Shown here: one piece after another, positions 1 to 11,230 of the stretch | Numbering within the stretch: the first letter of the stretch is position 1 | How the letters are laid out: the number at the start of each line of letters is the position of its first letter | NCBI GenBank assembly: GCA_033557835.1 | Contig: JAWQRO010000269.1 | Coordinates: forward strand, 1 to 45,290 | From: Helochares maculicollis | Lineage: Eukaryota; Arthropoda; Insecta; Coleoptera; Hydrophilidae | Reading direction: 5' to 3' | DNA length: 45,290 nt | Translations under genes and position numbers: made by a program | Notes under the pieces: generated by a model | Databases searched by the model: none | What the model was told of the DNA's origin: nothing | What the model saw: the letters and a program-made list of their open reading frames with translations, nothing else

Positions 1-14
1 TATATATATATATA
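1..14. repeat. (TA)7 microsatellite at window edge
   Basis: The window opens inside an uninterrupted TA dinucleotide run. Its true length is unknown because it is cut by the window boundary. Confidence 0.9.
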
Positions 15-480
15 CCAATATGGTTTCGTCCCAGAATAATATCGCTTTAAATTATCTTCTTCCGAAGACAGAGATGATGACGTCATAGCTTATGACAACT
101 TAAACAGTATTACCTACTTCAAATTACACTATAAATATTAGATGTGTTTCAGATACACAACAGCAATATTTTATGCGTTAATTAATCTAATTCGCTTATA
201 ATGTACTTAATTAATTTTAAATTAAGCATTAACTTACTTTATTGTTATATTTTGCAGATTTCAGTTTAGTAGTCGACAAAATGCGGATTTATCGAATTAA
301 ATATGAAATAAAAGATCTTTTTTATTTAGGTGTATTTATAAAATTGCTTAAAGTTCATTGTATTTACTCGCGAATAACTAGATACAAATTAAATACCATA
401 TTCTGAAATTACACAGATTAATTTAATTTAAAAGTGAAGCAAATATGAAAAATTCTTGTAGTATTTTTTGTGGAAATCAA
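15..480. other. AT-rich stretch, nothing recognised
   Basis: This is AT-rich DNA with short homopolymer runs. I see no open frame, splice-site pair, promoter motif or repeat worth naming. Confidence 0.6.
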
Positions 481-1935
481 TTGGCACTAAATGGGGAAAA
501 ATAAAAGAAGAAAGTTAATCTATAGTGAATATTTTAAAAATTAAACAGAATAGAACTAACAATGAAAAGAACAACACAAAGCAAATATTTACAAATGAGA
601 TATGAACTATGCAAAAATAGACGAAATACTTTCAAAATAAACAGAAACTCTAGGAAGGAAGAAGGAAGAACATCTGAAAGAGATACCATAGAATAAGGAT
701 TGTGTGAACGGCAAAGACTCGGAGAAATTTGGCTCAAACGTGAAGAGAAAAGGAAGTGAAGTTGGTTCCGTTAAAAAGCGATTAAGTTAAAGAAAATAAA
801 CAGAGTCTATGTTGGGGACAAAAAGTAACCAATAACAAATGAGCGCCGAATCATGAAAAGTTGAAAACATCTTTCTAAAATAACAGAAAGAGCAGACGGA
901 AGCATAGAGAATATATGAACGAAGTAGACAACAGCAGAACTGTGAAAATTTTTACAACTTGAAACTAAACTATATAATAAAGAAGAAAGTAAGTGCGTTC
1001 TTGTAAATTCATAAAAGAGTAACAAGAAATCTGGAGAGTTGGGAACTTAAAGTGTAATAAGTGTAGAGACACCTCGTTTCAAAAATCAATCATTAAAATA
1101 GTTGAACTGAAAAGATGACAGGCTCGACTGAAAAATAACTAAAAGAAAATAAAAAACTAGTGGAGATGTCGAAAAAAAAGCATCAGATGTGGATGGAAAT
1201 AATTATACGAACTTCATCGTTTGCTACAAGACGTTTAACTATCAGCAAATGGAGAACATACATAAAACCTTTGAGAAGATACATATTTTCATTTTACAGA
1301 AAGCACATCGCCAACGTAAGAATCGTACAAATATATGAAGATCTATTTGAGTATCAACATAATCAAATAAAAAATTGGAACCAAGTAATAAAAGCCACTG
1401 AGCTCAAATTAGCAAGATAGAAATTCCACAAATAAAACTAAGTGTAAGAAATGGCTAGATTTGGTAAGTTTGAAATAGTTTCTTGTAAAATTGTCAGAAA
1501 ATAAAAAAATTTGAGGAAATAAAAGTGCATTTGACAGCGCCAAGTAGACTTTATTGCCAATATCACTAACATTTGGGTTGGAAGTACTGATGATGTCACA
1601 GGAAGAGTGAAGAAAATGCATAGAACATGAAGTGGTTGTGACAAGGTTGAGACGATTCTACACTTAAGGAAATCATGAAATTAAGGAATAGCTTAATAAC
1701 TCCACTAACAGGTAAAATATAGGAATCCAGAGAGCACAGTTATCGGCCACTACTGAAACTGAGCTAGAAAGGTTTTTCTTGTAATATAATATGATTCCAA
1801 AAGCTGAGCTATACAGTATTAATCGGAACTACATGTAAAATACAGATGTAGTTGAAAAAGATGCTTAACTGAGAGAAGAGAAACCATCGACACTAGCGCA
1901 GCCAGTAGAAGAGGTCATGGAGAAAGTAAGTAAGT
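480..1935 (+). other. Purine/A-rich strand-asymmetric block, possible decayed retroelement gag or non-coding exon
   Basis: For about 1.45 kb the plus strand is conspicuously rich in A and G and poor in T, unlike the flanks. Such a bias is typical of retroelement coding strands. The longest plus frame is 1160-1420 (86 codons); other frames are broken by many stops. Around 1400-1455 an open piece reads like KIEIPQIKL, vaguely similar to the K-L-P-K-hydrophobic-P motif in BEL/Pao Gag proteins, but no Cys knuckle, protease or reverse-transcriptase motif follows. The block ends near a good donor-like GTAAGT at 1926. A lncRNA exon is the main alternative. No terminal repeats were found. Confidence 0.25.
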
Positions 1936-2929
1936 AAAGAATTTTATATTTTGTAGCTAAAACATGAACAAAATTGCTGTTCATTGCAACTTAATTATTT
2001 TATGTAATAGTTAAGTGCCGATCTTTTAAGATAAGTGCTAATATGCTGATAATTTGGTTATAATTGCATTTCTGAATATGCCAGATTAAATTGATGACAA
2101 GAATTGATGTATTTTTAAGGTTAATCTTGTTTTCTGGTTTATTTTGATATTATTTTATTAAATATCTAAAAAAAATTGAATTTTTCATTATTTAATTTCA
2201 TTTTATTTTATTTAAATGTATTTGCTTGGTAAAAATAAAATCATCTTATACATAGAAATGTGTATTTATTCATAATTATAGATGGATAATCTTTTATGTT
2301 TATTGATCGCATTTGGATTTTTCGCAAAGTTTAAGTTAATCTACTTAGTATATATAGCAAAAATTTGAAAAATTTTGTTAGATATATTTTTATTAGCTGT
2401 ACTTAATTTACATATTATTCAAGCTACGCAGGAACACATTGATTTAGTTGGACGTACATATAAATTTGCGCAATCCTACTTTCGAACAACTAGCAACGTT
2501 GAAACCAAATTATTATGGATTGTGCTGCCTAGAGCGTGTTAGCTTTTGATTTGCCGAAATAAATGCATGACGCAAATGCCCCGACTTTTTTTTATTGATA
2601 GCTGAAAGGTGCACTAGCAAATCAAACAAATAATTCGATAGAGAGTTATTTATTCAGTATTTTAAGTGCCTATTATAGTTAATTTAAGCATGAGGGGCGT
2701 AGATTTAGTTTATACGAAATACTGTATCAAAATAATGACTATAAAAATGCCAAATATCGAAAACGTATAATAGACAATAGTATATCATTTAAATCCAGAC
2801 TGTTCCATCTGAATTTTGTGACCTTTTTCAAACTAAAAATAAAACTGAACCAATAAAACCTTGTGAAGGCTTATAGAATCAGTTCGAAGAATGCAAATCT
2901 TGTCTTTATAACTAATTTATAGAGCTAGT
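1936..2929. other. AT-rich stretch with low-complexity A/T runs
   Basis: There are homopolymer-rich runs around 2150-2225. The only item of note is a minus-strand AATAAA (plus TTTATT, 2649-2654), about 275 bases beyond the stop of the minus-strand frame that closes at 2930. In DNA this AT-rich such a hexamer is expected by chance every kilobase or so. Confidence 0.5.
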
Positions 2930-3107
2930 TTAATTACGGAGAGTGACATTTACTGGCACGACTCGACTGATAACTAGTTGGAAGGTCATTGTGTTACATT
3001 CGAGCAGATTGGTTTTGCTTGCAACAAGAATCCGGTGACCGCGGCACTGCACTGCACTGGCGCGGATCTCAGACCGAAGCCGGAGCGGAGAACCAAGTGA
3101 AAGTAGA
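2930..3107 (-). CDS. Candidate minus-strand terminal exon in a GC-richer patch; product unknown
   Basis: The minus strand shows a strong acceptor, a pyrimidine-rich tract ending TTTACTCAG, immediately before base 3107. From there one frame is open for 58 codons, starting from the split codon at 3107 and ending at TAA (2932-2930). It is in phase with the open frame of the 36-nt microexon at 6812-6777. The patch is clearly GC-richer than its surroundings. The encoded peptide is Leu/Arg-rich and matches no family I know. The same frame also extends upstream to an ATG at 3148. An internal donor-like CCA|GTAAAT lies at 2953. Alternatively the TCAGTC spanning the acceptor is an initiator with its A at 3109 and a 6/7 pause-button match near +33 to +39. 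The sequence alone cannot separate the two readings. Confidence 0.22.
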
Positions 3108-3261
3108 CTGAGTAAACAAAACAGAGGATGCGATTTCGTTGCCAGCACTGAAGTTTTGAACTAATTTCGGATGCCGGTTAAATTTTAATGCTTTTATTGC
3201 CCACTAAGCCTCCATTACTGTTCAAGTTTTTTGTAAACACTTTGTTCTAATAAAAACTCAC

Positions 3262-3339
3262 CTCCGTACCCCCAAGAGATTTATTCCGAAATCTCCGAGG
3301 CAAAATATTGACGCTCTTTAATTGAGTTGTTTTGTAGTC
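3262..3339 (-). other. Candidate minus-strand exon with strong donor, weak acceptor
   Basis: On the minus strand an excellent donor GGAG|GTGAGT ends this 78-nt piece at 3262. One frame is open for all 26 codons, rich in Lys, Arg and Thr. The best acceptor is GTAG at 3340, which lacks a pyrimidine tract, so the 5' boundary is doubtful. This could instead be the 3' end of a first exon. Its open frame does not continue in phase from the microexon at 6812-6777. Not recognised as any protein. Confidence 0.15.
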
Positions 3340-3669
3340 CTACGCACGTTTTATTTTGATCTGGAAGAGTTGACAACTTCATAGCGGTAGGTAAACGAGG
3401 CATTAGTAAAATTAATAAATACAATAAATTAAATTAAATTAATTTGTACAAAACCAAAGAACAATTAAAATGTATATAAAATATTTGATGGTATTTTATA
3501 CATAAGTAGTGCACTGCAATGTAGGTTCTGGTAGATTCTATTTCGTTTTTGATGAAAATATCTTCTTTCCTTAAAATACATTTCGCACAAGAAAATTCGC
3601 AGAAATAAAATTTTCAATCTACGTAACTACAACTCGCTCGCCACAACAACGCTCGAAGTTTCCGCGCAT

Positions 3670-3703
3670 CTATAAAATAGGGATTGGCCGATCCGGTGGA
3701 TTA
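3670..3703 (+). promoter_or_regulatory. TATA-box-like core promoter candidate
   Basis: CTATAAAATAG at 3670-3680 is a near-ideal TATA element inside a GC-richer patch (3600-3730). A TTAGC start-like site lies at the expected distance, with its A at 3703, 32 bases from the first T. The initiator match is imperfect. The near-palindromic element could also read on the minus strand. Downstream lies the small cysteine-rich frame at 3865-4101. Confidence 0.25.
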
Positions 3704-3864
3704 GCTTTTTATATCGCAAGGATACGTCCTCAGAATGACTTTATATCTTGATAAAAATTGCGACTTGTCTCAATGCAACTCTATTTCATAATTTATGCAT
3801 GTCCATCTGCAATGCGGTGCAGGTCTGACCTGAAAAGTTCATTTCTTACCAAAATTGTTATTTT

Positions 3865-4101
3865 ATGTTGCTGAGATTTTCAATGTACGTGGGGGTCATA
3901 CCGACGCTGTGCGTCGCGAATACTAACGCTCTCCGGATAAATTTTTCATGTCACCTTCTTCGTCTATGTATAGCCAAGAAAACTAATGCTGCAAGGGATA
4001 AATGCTGTGACAACATAGGGTGCTTAAATTTCAGTGAAACATTTCAGTGCTGCTTTAATGAAGCGAAGCAGTCATTAAAAAGTATTAACGTGAGCAAATA
4101 A
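3865..4101 (+). CDS. Small cysteine-rich open frame, unrecognised
   Basis: This 78-codon ATG-to-stop frame begins with a moderately hydrophobic segment (residues 1-20) that could pass for a weak signal peptide. It then has seven cysteines in the C-terminal two thirds, in the order C, C, CC, C, CC. A TATA-like element lies about 190 bases upstream. Small secreted cysteine-rich peptides have this general form, but the spacing fits no family I can name. There is no clear polyadenylation context or splice structure. A chance frame is the likeliest explanation, because frames of this length are expected in this much DNA. Confidence 0.15.
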   Translation: MLLRFSMYVGVIPTLCVANTNALRINFSCHLLRLCIAKKTNAARDKCCDNIGCLNFSETFQCCFNEAKQSLKSINVSK

Positions 4102-4960
4102 AAAATGTCTGTGCTGTGTTCCTATTATATTAGTTTTATTAGTGATAAATATATTATCAATTATTTATAGTATCATTGGCCTTGAAGCTATAAAATTGTA
4201 ATGGGAATCTATTACTTAGCTTAGCATTTTCAACCCAAAATATTAGTATTACCATAAGTATAACTAAATTAATTTCAATGAAATTAACCATGAAATTCGA
4301 TCTATATTAATTAATTAATTGTTATGTAAGTCGGTTCTAGTATTAACAAATTTTCTTCTACGCACAAAATGCCATGCCTATTACAATCTATTTTATTCTA
4401 ATTCTTGAAATGCAAATTGCTCCAAGAATTCTAGTGCGGTACTAATGCGATTACTCAATCGCGACCTCTGAAATATGCGAGCTAGAAAGAGATGGTGGCA
4501 GTAGAAAAAATGTATTAGATTCTATTTCACAACTTGTAATCTAAAGCGCAATTATAAGTTAACAGGAGCAAAAAGTAAAATGTACTTGCCAAGTACGTAA
4601 GTATGCATTCGTCACGCGAATAACGGTAAAACGCTGAGTATTTTAAGGCTGGTACTTAATAGTACCTACCTAGCAAGCTATCACAATATATTCTTTCATA
4701 ACCGTGTAACGCAGTGCACTTGCTGCCTAACGGGTAAAATATATGGAGATTACATAATAAGTAAATTTGTTGCGCTGTACCAAAGAAGCACAATTTATGG
4801 AAGTAACCCAGTCTTGATTACCGGCGGAAAGAAGTGCCGATTTTTTCTGAGCAGTTTAGTATTCCTGTTGCAACGTTTGATATTTGACAGGTAGTTGTTA
4901 TTTACATCGTTAATCAAACGCTCTTTTTGCCATTTCACGATCTAAATAAAAATGAGTGCA
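4102..4960. other. No gene seen; one short perfect palindrome
   Basis: AT-rich DNA. The sequence at 4651-4666, GGTACTTAATAGTACC, is a perfect inverted repeat with 6-base arms and a 4-base spacer. There is an isolated GTAAGT at 4597. No open frame, repeat family or paired splice sites were recognised. Confidence 0.5.
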
Positions 4961-4965
4961 TTGAA

Positions 4966-5234
4966 TCAGTCTCGCACACTACCATCTTCTCCTCGCTGCC
5001 GTGTATTTAAACAGCAAATCGCGGGAAAGTTCCATCAAAATTGTTGAGCATATGGACGAGGAACTTTGTAATTAAACTCAACGATACAATGCTTAATAAC
5101 AATCCCGTGAACGTGAATGATAGAAACACCATTTCAAAGTATTGGTTGAAATTATATTCTGTGAAGAGAATCCCAATAACAAGCAGCCAACGAACACCAA
5201 CAACTTTCACCGGGCGCGCGGTTAGCAAGAGTCC
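4966..5234 (+). other. Candidate plus-strand first exon with initiator and donor
   Basis: TCAGTC at 4966-4971 matches the insect initiator (A+1 at 4968). A TAAATAAA element lies about 25 bases upstream, slightly close for a TATA box. The following 267 bases are GC-richer than the flanks and end at TCC|GTGAGT, a good donor at 5235. The stretch contains several ATGs, and a 65-codon frame spans 5041-5238. No DPE or pause-button match was seen at the expected position. TCAGTC occurs by chance about 20 times in both strands of a window this size, so this is weak. Confidence 0.18.
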
Positions 5235-5239
5235 GTGAG

Positions 5240-6770
5240 TTAGCTGCAAGCACCTTATTATATCATTAGAACTGAATGGATAAATTCAAAATGCCAACTA
5301 CAATCCTTAAGCGGACGTACCATCAGTTATAATAAACCCTTTCGGCTTAATTTATTGGAGATCATGTTGCTTGCTGCGGAGCTTTGTAGAAATCGTCTTC
5401 ATCAGCTCGGCTGGGCTGTGACATCGCAGGAAATGATAAGCTGTTGGTTGTGTTAGCGCTAATTCCTTAATCTATCGATTGGAAGTGCCGAATTTCAGCG
5501 ACGGCGATTTAGAGGAATGGATATATTTAATGCGCGCGAATGAAAACACTGGTTTCGATCATAGAAACTTACAATTATATTCTCACAATTTGCACATACA
5601 ATCCAGTACTAACATACCTTTGATCTATTATATAATCCCTTATGATATGTTAGCTTTCCTTCTATTCACAAGTTCTACTGAAGTAATAATTGAGCTTTAT
5701 ACCAAATACTAATAAATGTACTAATGTTTTGTTTTATACAAATACATTGTATTCTAGCCGCTGTAAAATATTAACTCCCCATTCTAAAATTTGTTCATTT
5801 TTATCCGACAGGGGTGTTTTAAAATTGAAATATTCGCAGAAAATTTAGCAAGCATAAAATGATTCGCCCTCATTTTTATGTGCGCCCATTTCAATACGAT
5901 ACGTATAGAATGAGCCCGATCATAAATATACATAACATCTCAGCGAATATATCTCCTATATATATCTCAACAAAAATAATATCGGCTCATGCATATTTAG
6001 TTTTGAACTACTTGCGGGCTCCCATTTTATTTCCTTTGGAATAGCAGGGCACCCACACCACACTCATCGACTTGTGCATCCCAACATAAACGAACGCTTG
6101 ATTTCTACAAATACTGAGCGCTCTTGGTCTAGCAGGAAAAGCAAGCAAACTAGTGAATCGTTTGATGTTTTCAAAGTAGGGTAAAAAGTAGAGAGATAGA
6201 TTTTATCAGAGTGGAAGGGCTGGAGAGTGTGTGGATATTTAAAACGAAGTGGGTATGTTTTTATAAGTGGAATAGTTTGCTTAACACTAGGAACTACTCA
6301 TGAATAAATTTGCAAAAGGAAAATGCGAAAACTGTTTTCCCCTGTTTTGAAAATTAATTCGATTTTATTCAAACGACTTTCGCATGAACTCCCTAGCTTA
6401 ACTCACATAGATTGTTGAATCTGTTAGAATCACTTGTACCTTATCGACGCTACTTTTTAATTCATTCTGTTTGGTTCGTACCAACGTTTAAATTTAGAAA
6501 ATTTCTTAATTTCCTGCGTACGGATTAGTTGCTCCTTTCTTCGTTTTGTATAAATTCAATTTTTGTTTCGGAAATTTTGTAATGTTTCCTGGCTAATAAA
6601 GGCACAATTTTGATAATTTTCTAATAGACTGTGGCAAACATATACAAGGCACAGAACCTTCTATCAACTTCTTAACCATTCTCCAATATCCCCGTCAAAA
6701 TCAAACCACTAAAGCCGAATAACCGTGCAGTGATAAATAGACCTCCTTGCCTCGGGGTTGACTGCTATAA
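5240..6770. other. No gene recognised; short GC-richer patches
   Basis: Patches around 5340-5530 and 6030-6160 are less AT-rich, and short frames occur at 5479-5712 and 5859-6044. None carries a motif, signal peptide or flanking splice sites. They could be cis-regulatory DNA, but nothing here proves it. Confidence 0.45.
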
Positions 6771-6776
6771 ACTTAC

Positions 6777-6812
6777 CTAAATACGGAGCCACGAAGCCGA
6801 GGGTAGCTTAAC
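6777..6812 (-). other. Candidate 36-nt microexon, minus strand
   Basis: On the minus strand a textbook acceptor, TTTATCGTTTGTTTCAG, precedes base 6812, and a textbook donor, TTTAG|GTAAGT, follows base 6777. The 36 bases between are about half G+C in a strongly AT-rich setting and contain no ATG. The length is a multiple of three. The frame needing two bases from the previous exon is open and encodes LSYPRLRGSVF; the frame in register 1 ends in a stop and register 3 starts with one. That open frame joins in phase to the minus-strand exon at 3107. TTTAG|GTAAGT itself resembles a recursive-splice junction. Chance pseudo-exons exist, but both sites here are near consensus. Confidence 0.4.
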
Positions 6813-6814
6813 CT

Positions 6815-7790
6815 GAAACAAACGATAAATACACATTATAGTAAAATGTAATATGTAAACAGATTATAGTATAGGATAGACCATTAAATGTAAACCTAAG
6901 TATGTAGTAGATATCATTCAGTAGACACCGCACTGCATGAATCGTTGCGAAATGTACGTAGGGTGCCTAGAAGGACAATTATGGGAAATGAAGTGCGAAA
7001 CGTATAGGCTGTTGAGTTCGATGTTAGTGGGACGTGAAGTGATTTACGAGCGCTGGGTAGTTTTTCATGCCTTCAAGCGGATAAAATAATTTTGCTTGTT
7101 GCCTAGGAAATAGAAAACAACAGGATATATCTAGCAATAGCAAAATTATGTTTCAAAATACTTCAAAAGTATCAGCAGAAATATAAGCCTTCTGTTTCAA
7201 TATGAAGAATTTATGCATAGAGCAATGTTGCTCTTTTCATTTCTTTGTGGTATTTGGGAGAACATGAAAGAAATTGATAAAATTAAGAGAACAGGGCTCA
7301 AATGGAATACACTAAAGAACAACAATTTACATTTCTTTAACGTATTAAATATTGTGTCCCCAAGTTAGATATAAAAACCATGTTTTATTATATTTACCAG
7401 TAATTTCATAATTACACATGAAGCTGTTGTTAATGATATCTTATATGGTCTATCCGCAAAAAAATCTGAGCAGTTTTGTTTATTTATGTCAATGGCAAAA
7501 ATGTGGTCGTACAAAATAACTACTCAAAAACCTGAATACCTATAAAGTAAAAAGTGTTCCAAATAAATGTTTGTCTCCATTTTAATGCGTGGTGATGAAT
7601 ATTAAGTCTTGGAAGATAGTTATCAGCTATATTCTGCCGTTTATTATTCTCACTGATGCCAAATCACCACAACAAGTTAAAAAATTGAGCTGCACATCCA
7701 AATAATAAAAATATTATGAAAATGAGTGTTGATTAGTTAAAACTTTGCGCGCGTTGCGCCCATTTTAGGGCAAGCAAGGTGACACTTCAA
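6815..7790. other. No gene seen
   Basis: AT-rich DNA without a notable frame, repeat or motif. The composition becomes GC-richer towards 7740-7900. Confidence 0.5.
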
Positions 7791-7845
7791 AATTGACTGT
7801 CCAACGTTAGATGGCCAAATTTGACCTAACCAGTTTGGTTAACAA

Positions 7846-7910
7846 TCAGTCTACACCTGTACGTGAAAAGAACACTAGATCGGCCGAGAACATTGTTACG
7901 GTCCTTGAGG
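7846..7910 (+). promoter_or_regulatory. Candidate TATA-less promoter and short first exon
   Basis: TCAGTC (A+1 at 7848) is followed by TAGATCG at +29 to +35, a 6/7 match to the Drosophila pause-button consensus KCGRWCG. It contains AGATC, a perfect DPE string but two bases off the strict +28 position. The 63 bases from +1 contain no ATG and end at TTGAGG|GTGAGC, a strong donor at 7911. The surroundings (7740-8030) are GC-richer than average. The combination of initiator, downstream motif and donor is suggestive. The imperfect downstream element and the frequency of TCAGTC keep confidence low. Confidence 0.25.
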
Positions 7911-8910
7911 GTGAGCAAGAGAATCTGAATCCCAATTTCTCGTCGTGCACAAGAACATAGCCAGTTTTGCTTTGAGACTTGGGCCTACACCTGTATACTA
8001 CATTATGCTACAGGCGTGCAAAGTGCTATGATATTCGAATTAATAGTCATTTAAGTGCAAAAATGAAGTAAGTATGATATACACTGAAGAAACTACCATG
8101 GGAGCTTATAAAAAATTAAATGTATATGTTGGAAGAAAAGTTCAACATTAATTCGTCAGTTTGAAGTAAAAGAAATAGTTTTTCAGTCTTTTGTGATGGT
8201 ATAAATCCAAAAACCTCACTTTATACTGAAAAGTTATAGCTAATATTATATAAATGTTTTATATTTTGTATAATATCAACGAAAGTAACTTCTTGATGAA
8301 TTATTCAATATTGCCATGTCATCATATTAGTAACAGTTTAGGATTCCCTGTAAAAGACGCAAGTATTACATTTGACTCTACAAAGCATTTACAGAGGAGC
8401 TCAGAAATAGGTAGGAATAAACACACCGCTAACCTTCAAAAGCCACAACAATAGAGCCAAGGAGGGAAAGTTCTACCCAGATTTCTATTTCTTTTTAGAG
8501 TCTTTGTGTATGTCTGCAAACAGAGCTAACCGCACCAGTGCGACAATACACAATTCTCGGTTATCTACAAACTTGCCTTTTATGAACATGTTCACAATTA
8601 TATATTTTACATAGTGCAAAGGATGAAATTAATTTGAAACTTCACGTTAAAATTACTCAAAAGATACCTTCGTTCTAACAGTCTCGAAAAAATTGTATTC
8701 AATAACACCGCGTTCATATCGATAATCGAACTTAATTAACTAATATGCTATAGATATGGGAAATATGTGGATTTCAATGATGAACTTATAAGCATTACAG
8801 CACATATATGCGAGCTACTAATTTTTCAGGAAACAGGTGCAGAAAAACACAAAAGACCTAGAGGCAACCTATCTCTTTCATCTCATAGAAAAAGTGGTCC
8901 AACTATCTTA

Positions 8911-8937
8911 CTAATGCCGCTAATGCCACTAATGAGA
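8911..8937 (+). repeat. 9-bp tandem triplicate
   Basis: Three consecutive copies of CTAATGCCR (the last diverged to CTAATGAGA) lie inside a 97-codon open frame at 8767-9060, where they read Leu-Met-Pro. No protein family is recognised in that frame and it is probably fortuitous. Confidence 0.6.
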
Positions 8938-9060
8938 AGAGGTGGAAACCAGAATGTAGAAGGTTATGAGCTTAGCTTATTCTTATTATTCCCGTCTGAT
9001 ATCATTAAATATTCATTACACAGGATGATCACAATTTTTCATTTGCAATACCAATGCTAA

Positions 9061-11230
9061 TCACAGATCTCCCGTATATGGAAGGATTATATTACCTTCA
9101 TTAAGTTGCACGAGAGGTAACAACTGCGGATTTTTTTCCTTTAATTATTCCCGTTTCTATTGCTTTCGCCTTGTATAAAAATGTGACAGATAGAGAAACT
9201 AACACACCCACATGCTGACATTTAGATCATGCAAGACCCGTTTTGAAATCAAAGCACTCAGTTGAATTGAAAACATATTTGTAGTATTCTACTATCAAAG
9301 TCTGCCAACTAAGCTAAGAAGCTTTAGTTGAGGCAGTACCGTGAGATGAGGGATTTGCCAAAATCAATGCTCCTTAATACATTTCAGTTATGAAGAAAAT
9401 TTGTTTCTATTTTCATAAATTGTACAAGAAATCCAGGTTTAGATAAACTTTCATCAATATTAATAGAACTCGACGACACAATCGCCAGTATTGACTAATT
9501 AAGAATGGATTTTGATTGAAATTAAACAGAAAAACTTAATAAGTAAAAAACTTCCAAGTAGAGTAAAAACAATTTATAAGTCATTTCTAACACGAACCTT
9601 TTTAATATTAGGGATGACTATTTAAGCAAAAGCACTTAAATATAATGACTCTTATTTTTATCATTTGTCATATTTTAAAAATGCATTGCATTAAAAACTA
9701 TTACAAAATATAGCAACACACCTCATTCCTCACGTTTACCGCACAAAATATGGCAGTAGTAAATAATAAATATTACAGGTCTTGAGAGTTACAACGGCGG
9801 TATGTTTTTCTTACGTGAACACTCTCAGGTGTTTTAAACAAATGATCTAATATCTCACATATTCAGGTGTCAGAGGTTCTTACGAAGCATTTCTCAAGGA
9901 CCTTCTTCTTCATAAACCTAGGAGCATAGCGGCAGCGCTGTAATTGTACATGGTGGAGGTTCGTGTTATAAATTTAATTTACTCAGTAAAAACCTCGCCG
10001 TTTTTTCTTTTATTTTTCCTCCGTGCAACAAAACGAAATTCACACGCTGTATAATAAGAGAGTCCAAAGGTTAAATAAAGCGGTTTACTCAAATATTCTT
10101 CTTCTGGAAACGCATACGGCCTTACTTTGCTTAAGAAGCTTCGCTTGAGTTATTACAGCGTAAAGTGGGGAGCGAAAAGAACTAGAGGGTAGGAGAGCGG
10201 CTTAGATGCCTCTACTATTCTTTCAAGTAATTTACTTGATCAATCTCAAAGAGAAATGCGAAACGAAATCATTGAACGTTTTCAACTTTTATAACAAGAA
10301 GGGCTTTTGTATTATCGCAATTTTCCTCACCCTTCCGCTCAAAAAATATCCTAAGTAATTGTAAGATGAGTCGCCGCTAAAGATATACAACGAACTCCAA
10401 AATTGACAAAAGATCCAAATGTATAACATTTAGCTACTGGTAATACCATTTAGTTATAAAACATACACAAGCATTGTATACTTCTTTTATGAAGTAACTG
10501 CTGTTGGTGCCGCGTTATCAAGGTCGTTTTCTAGGAAAGCAAACATGGTTGAGGTAATACCTTTCAATATAACCAATGACATTTAATTTCTAAAATATTT
10601 TAATTACTGTTATGCAATTCTAAGCGTTTTCTGAAAAACCGTTACTTTAATTATTGAACTATTGTCAAGTAACTAGAAAGAAACTATACAAACTAAATTT
10701 GAGAATTTAAAATTTAATAAATATAGTTTGATTCATTTGAAATTTCTGTTCTTTTTTCTACAAGTGTTTAAATCAACGCGTTAATAGCTAGATTGGATAT
10801 AAGTATAGCATCTCTTTAAAAATATACATACTTTCTAATTTAAATGAAGTACCTAGTCTAGACATGAAATCCAGGTGGACCAACTTAAGCAGAATAATTT
10901 CCTTGTAAATGGGTACATCAACTTAAACATGCATGAACTTTGCCTTACTAATTTCAAAAATAACTGCAATTAATCTCGTGCGAGTGAAAATATAACAAGT
11001 ACAAAACTTGTTACATGAAAATTTGGATTGCTCTGCATTCTAACATTTCCAATTTTTGAAATTGTATTCGAATTTTTTATTTGCATCATATTATACCCGA
11101 GATTAAGAAGAAACGACAAACTAAATGCGGTTGAGTAACTTTATAAGCTGTTACAATTAGAGGGAATAGTTTAGAAAAATCAAATTAATTTGATCTTAAA
11201 ACTAGATTTATTTGAATCTGATAAATTTTG
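9061..11230. other. No gene recognised
   Basis: This is 2.2 kb of AT-rich DNA with only short frames and scattered homopolymers. A modestly GC-richer spot occurs near 9780-9970. I see no paired splice sites, repeat or transposon motif. Confidence 0.5.

Noticed and set aside
3670..3680. CTATAAAATAG as a MEF2 site
   Set aside because: It is one base too long for the CTA(A/T)4TAG consensus; a TATA element is the better description.
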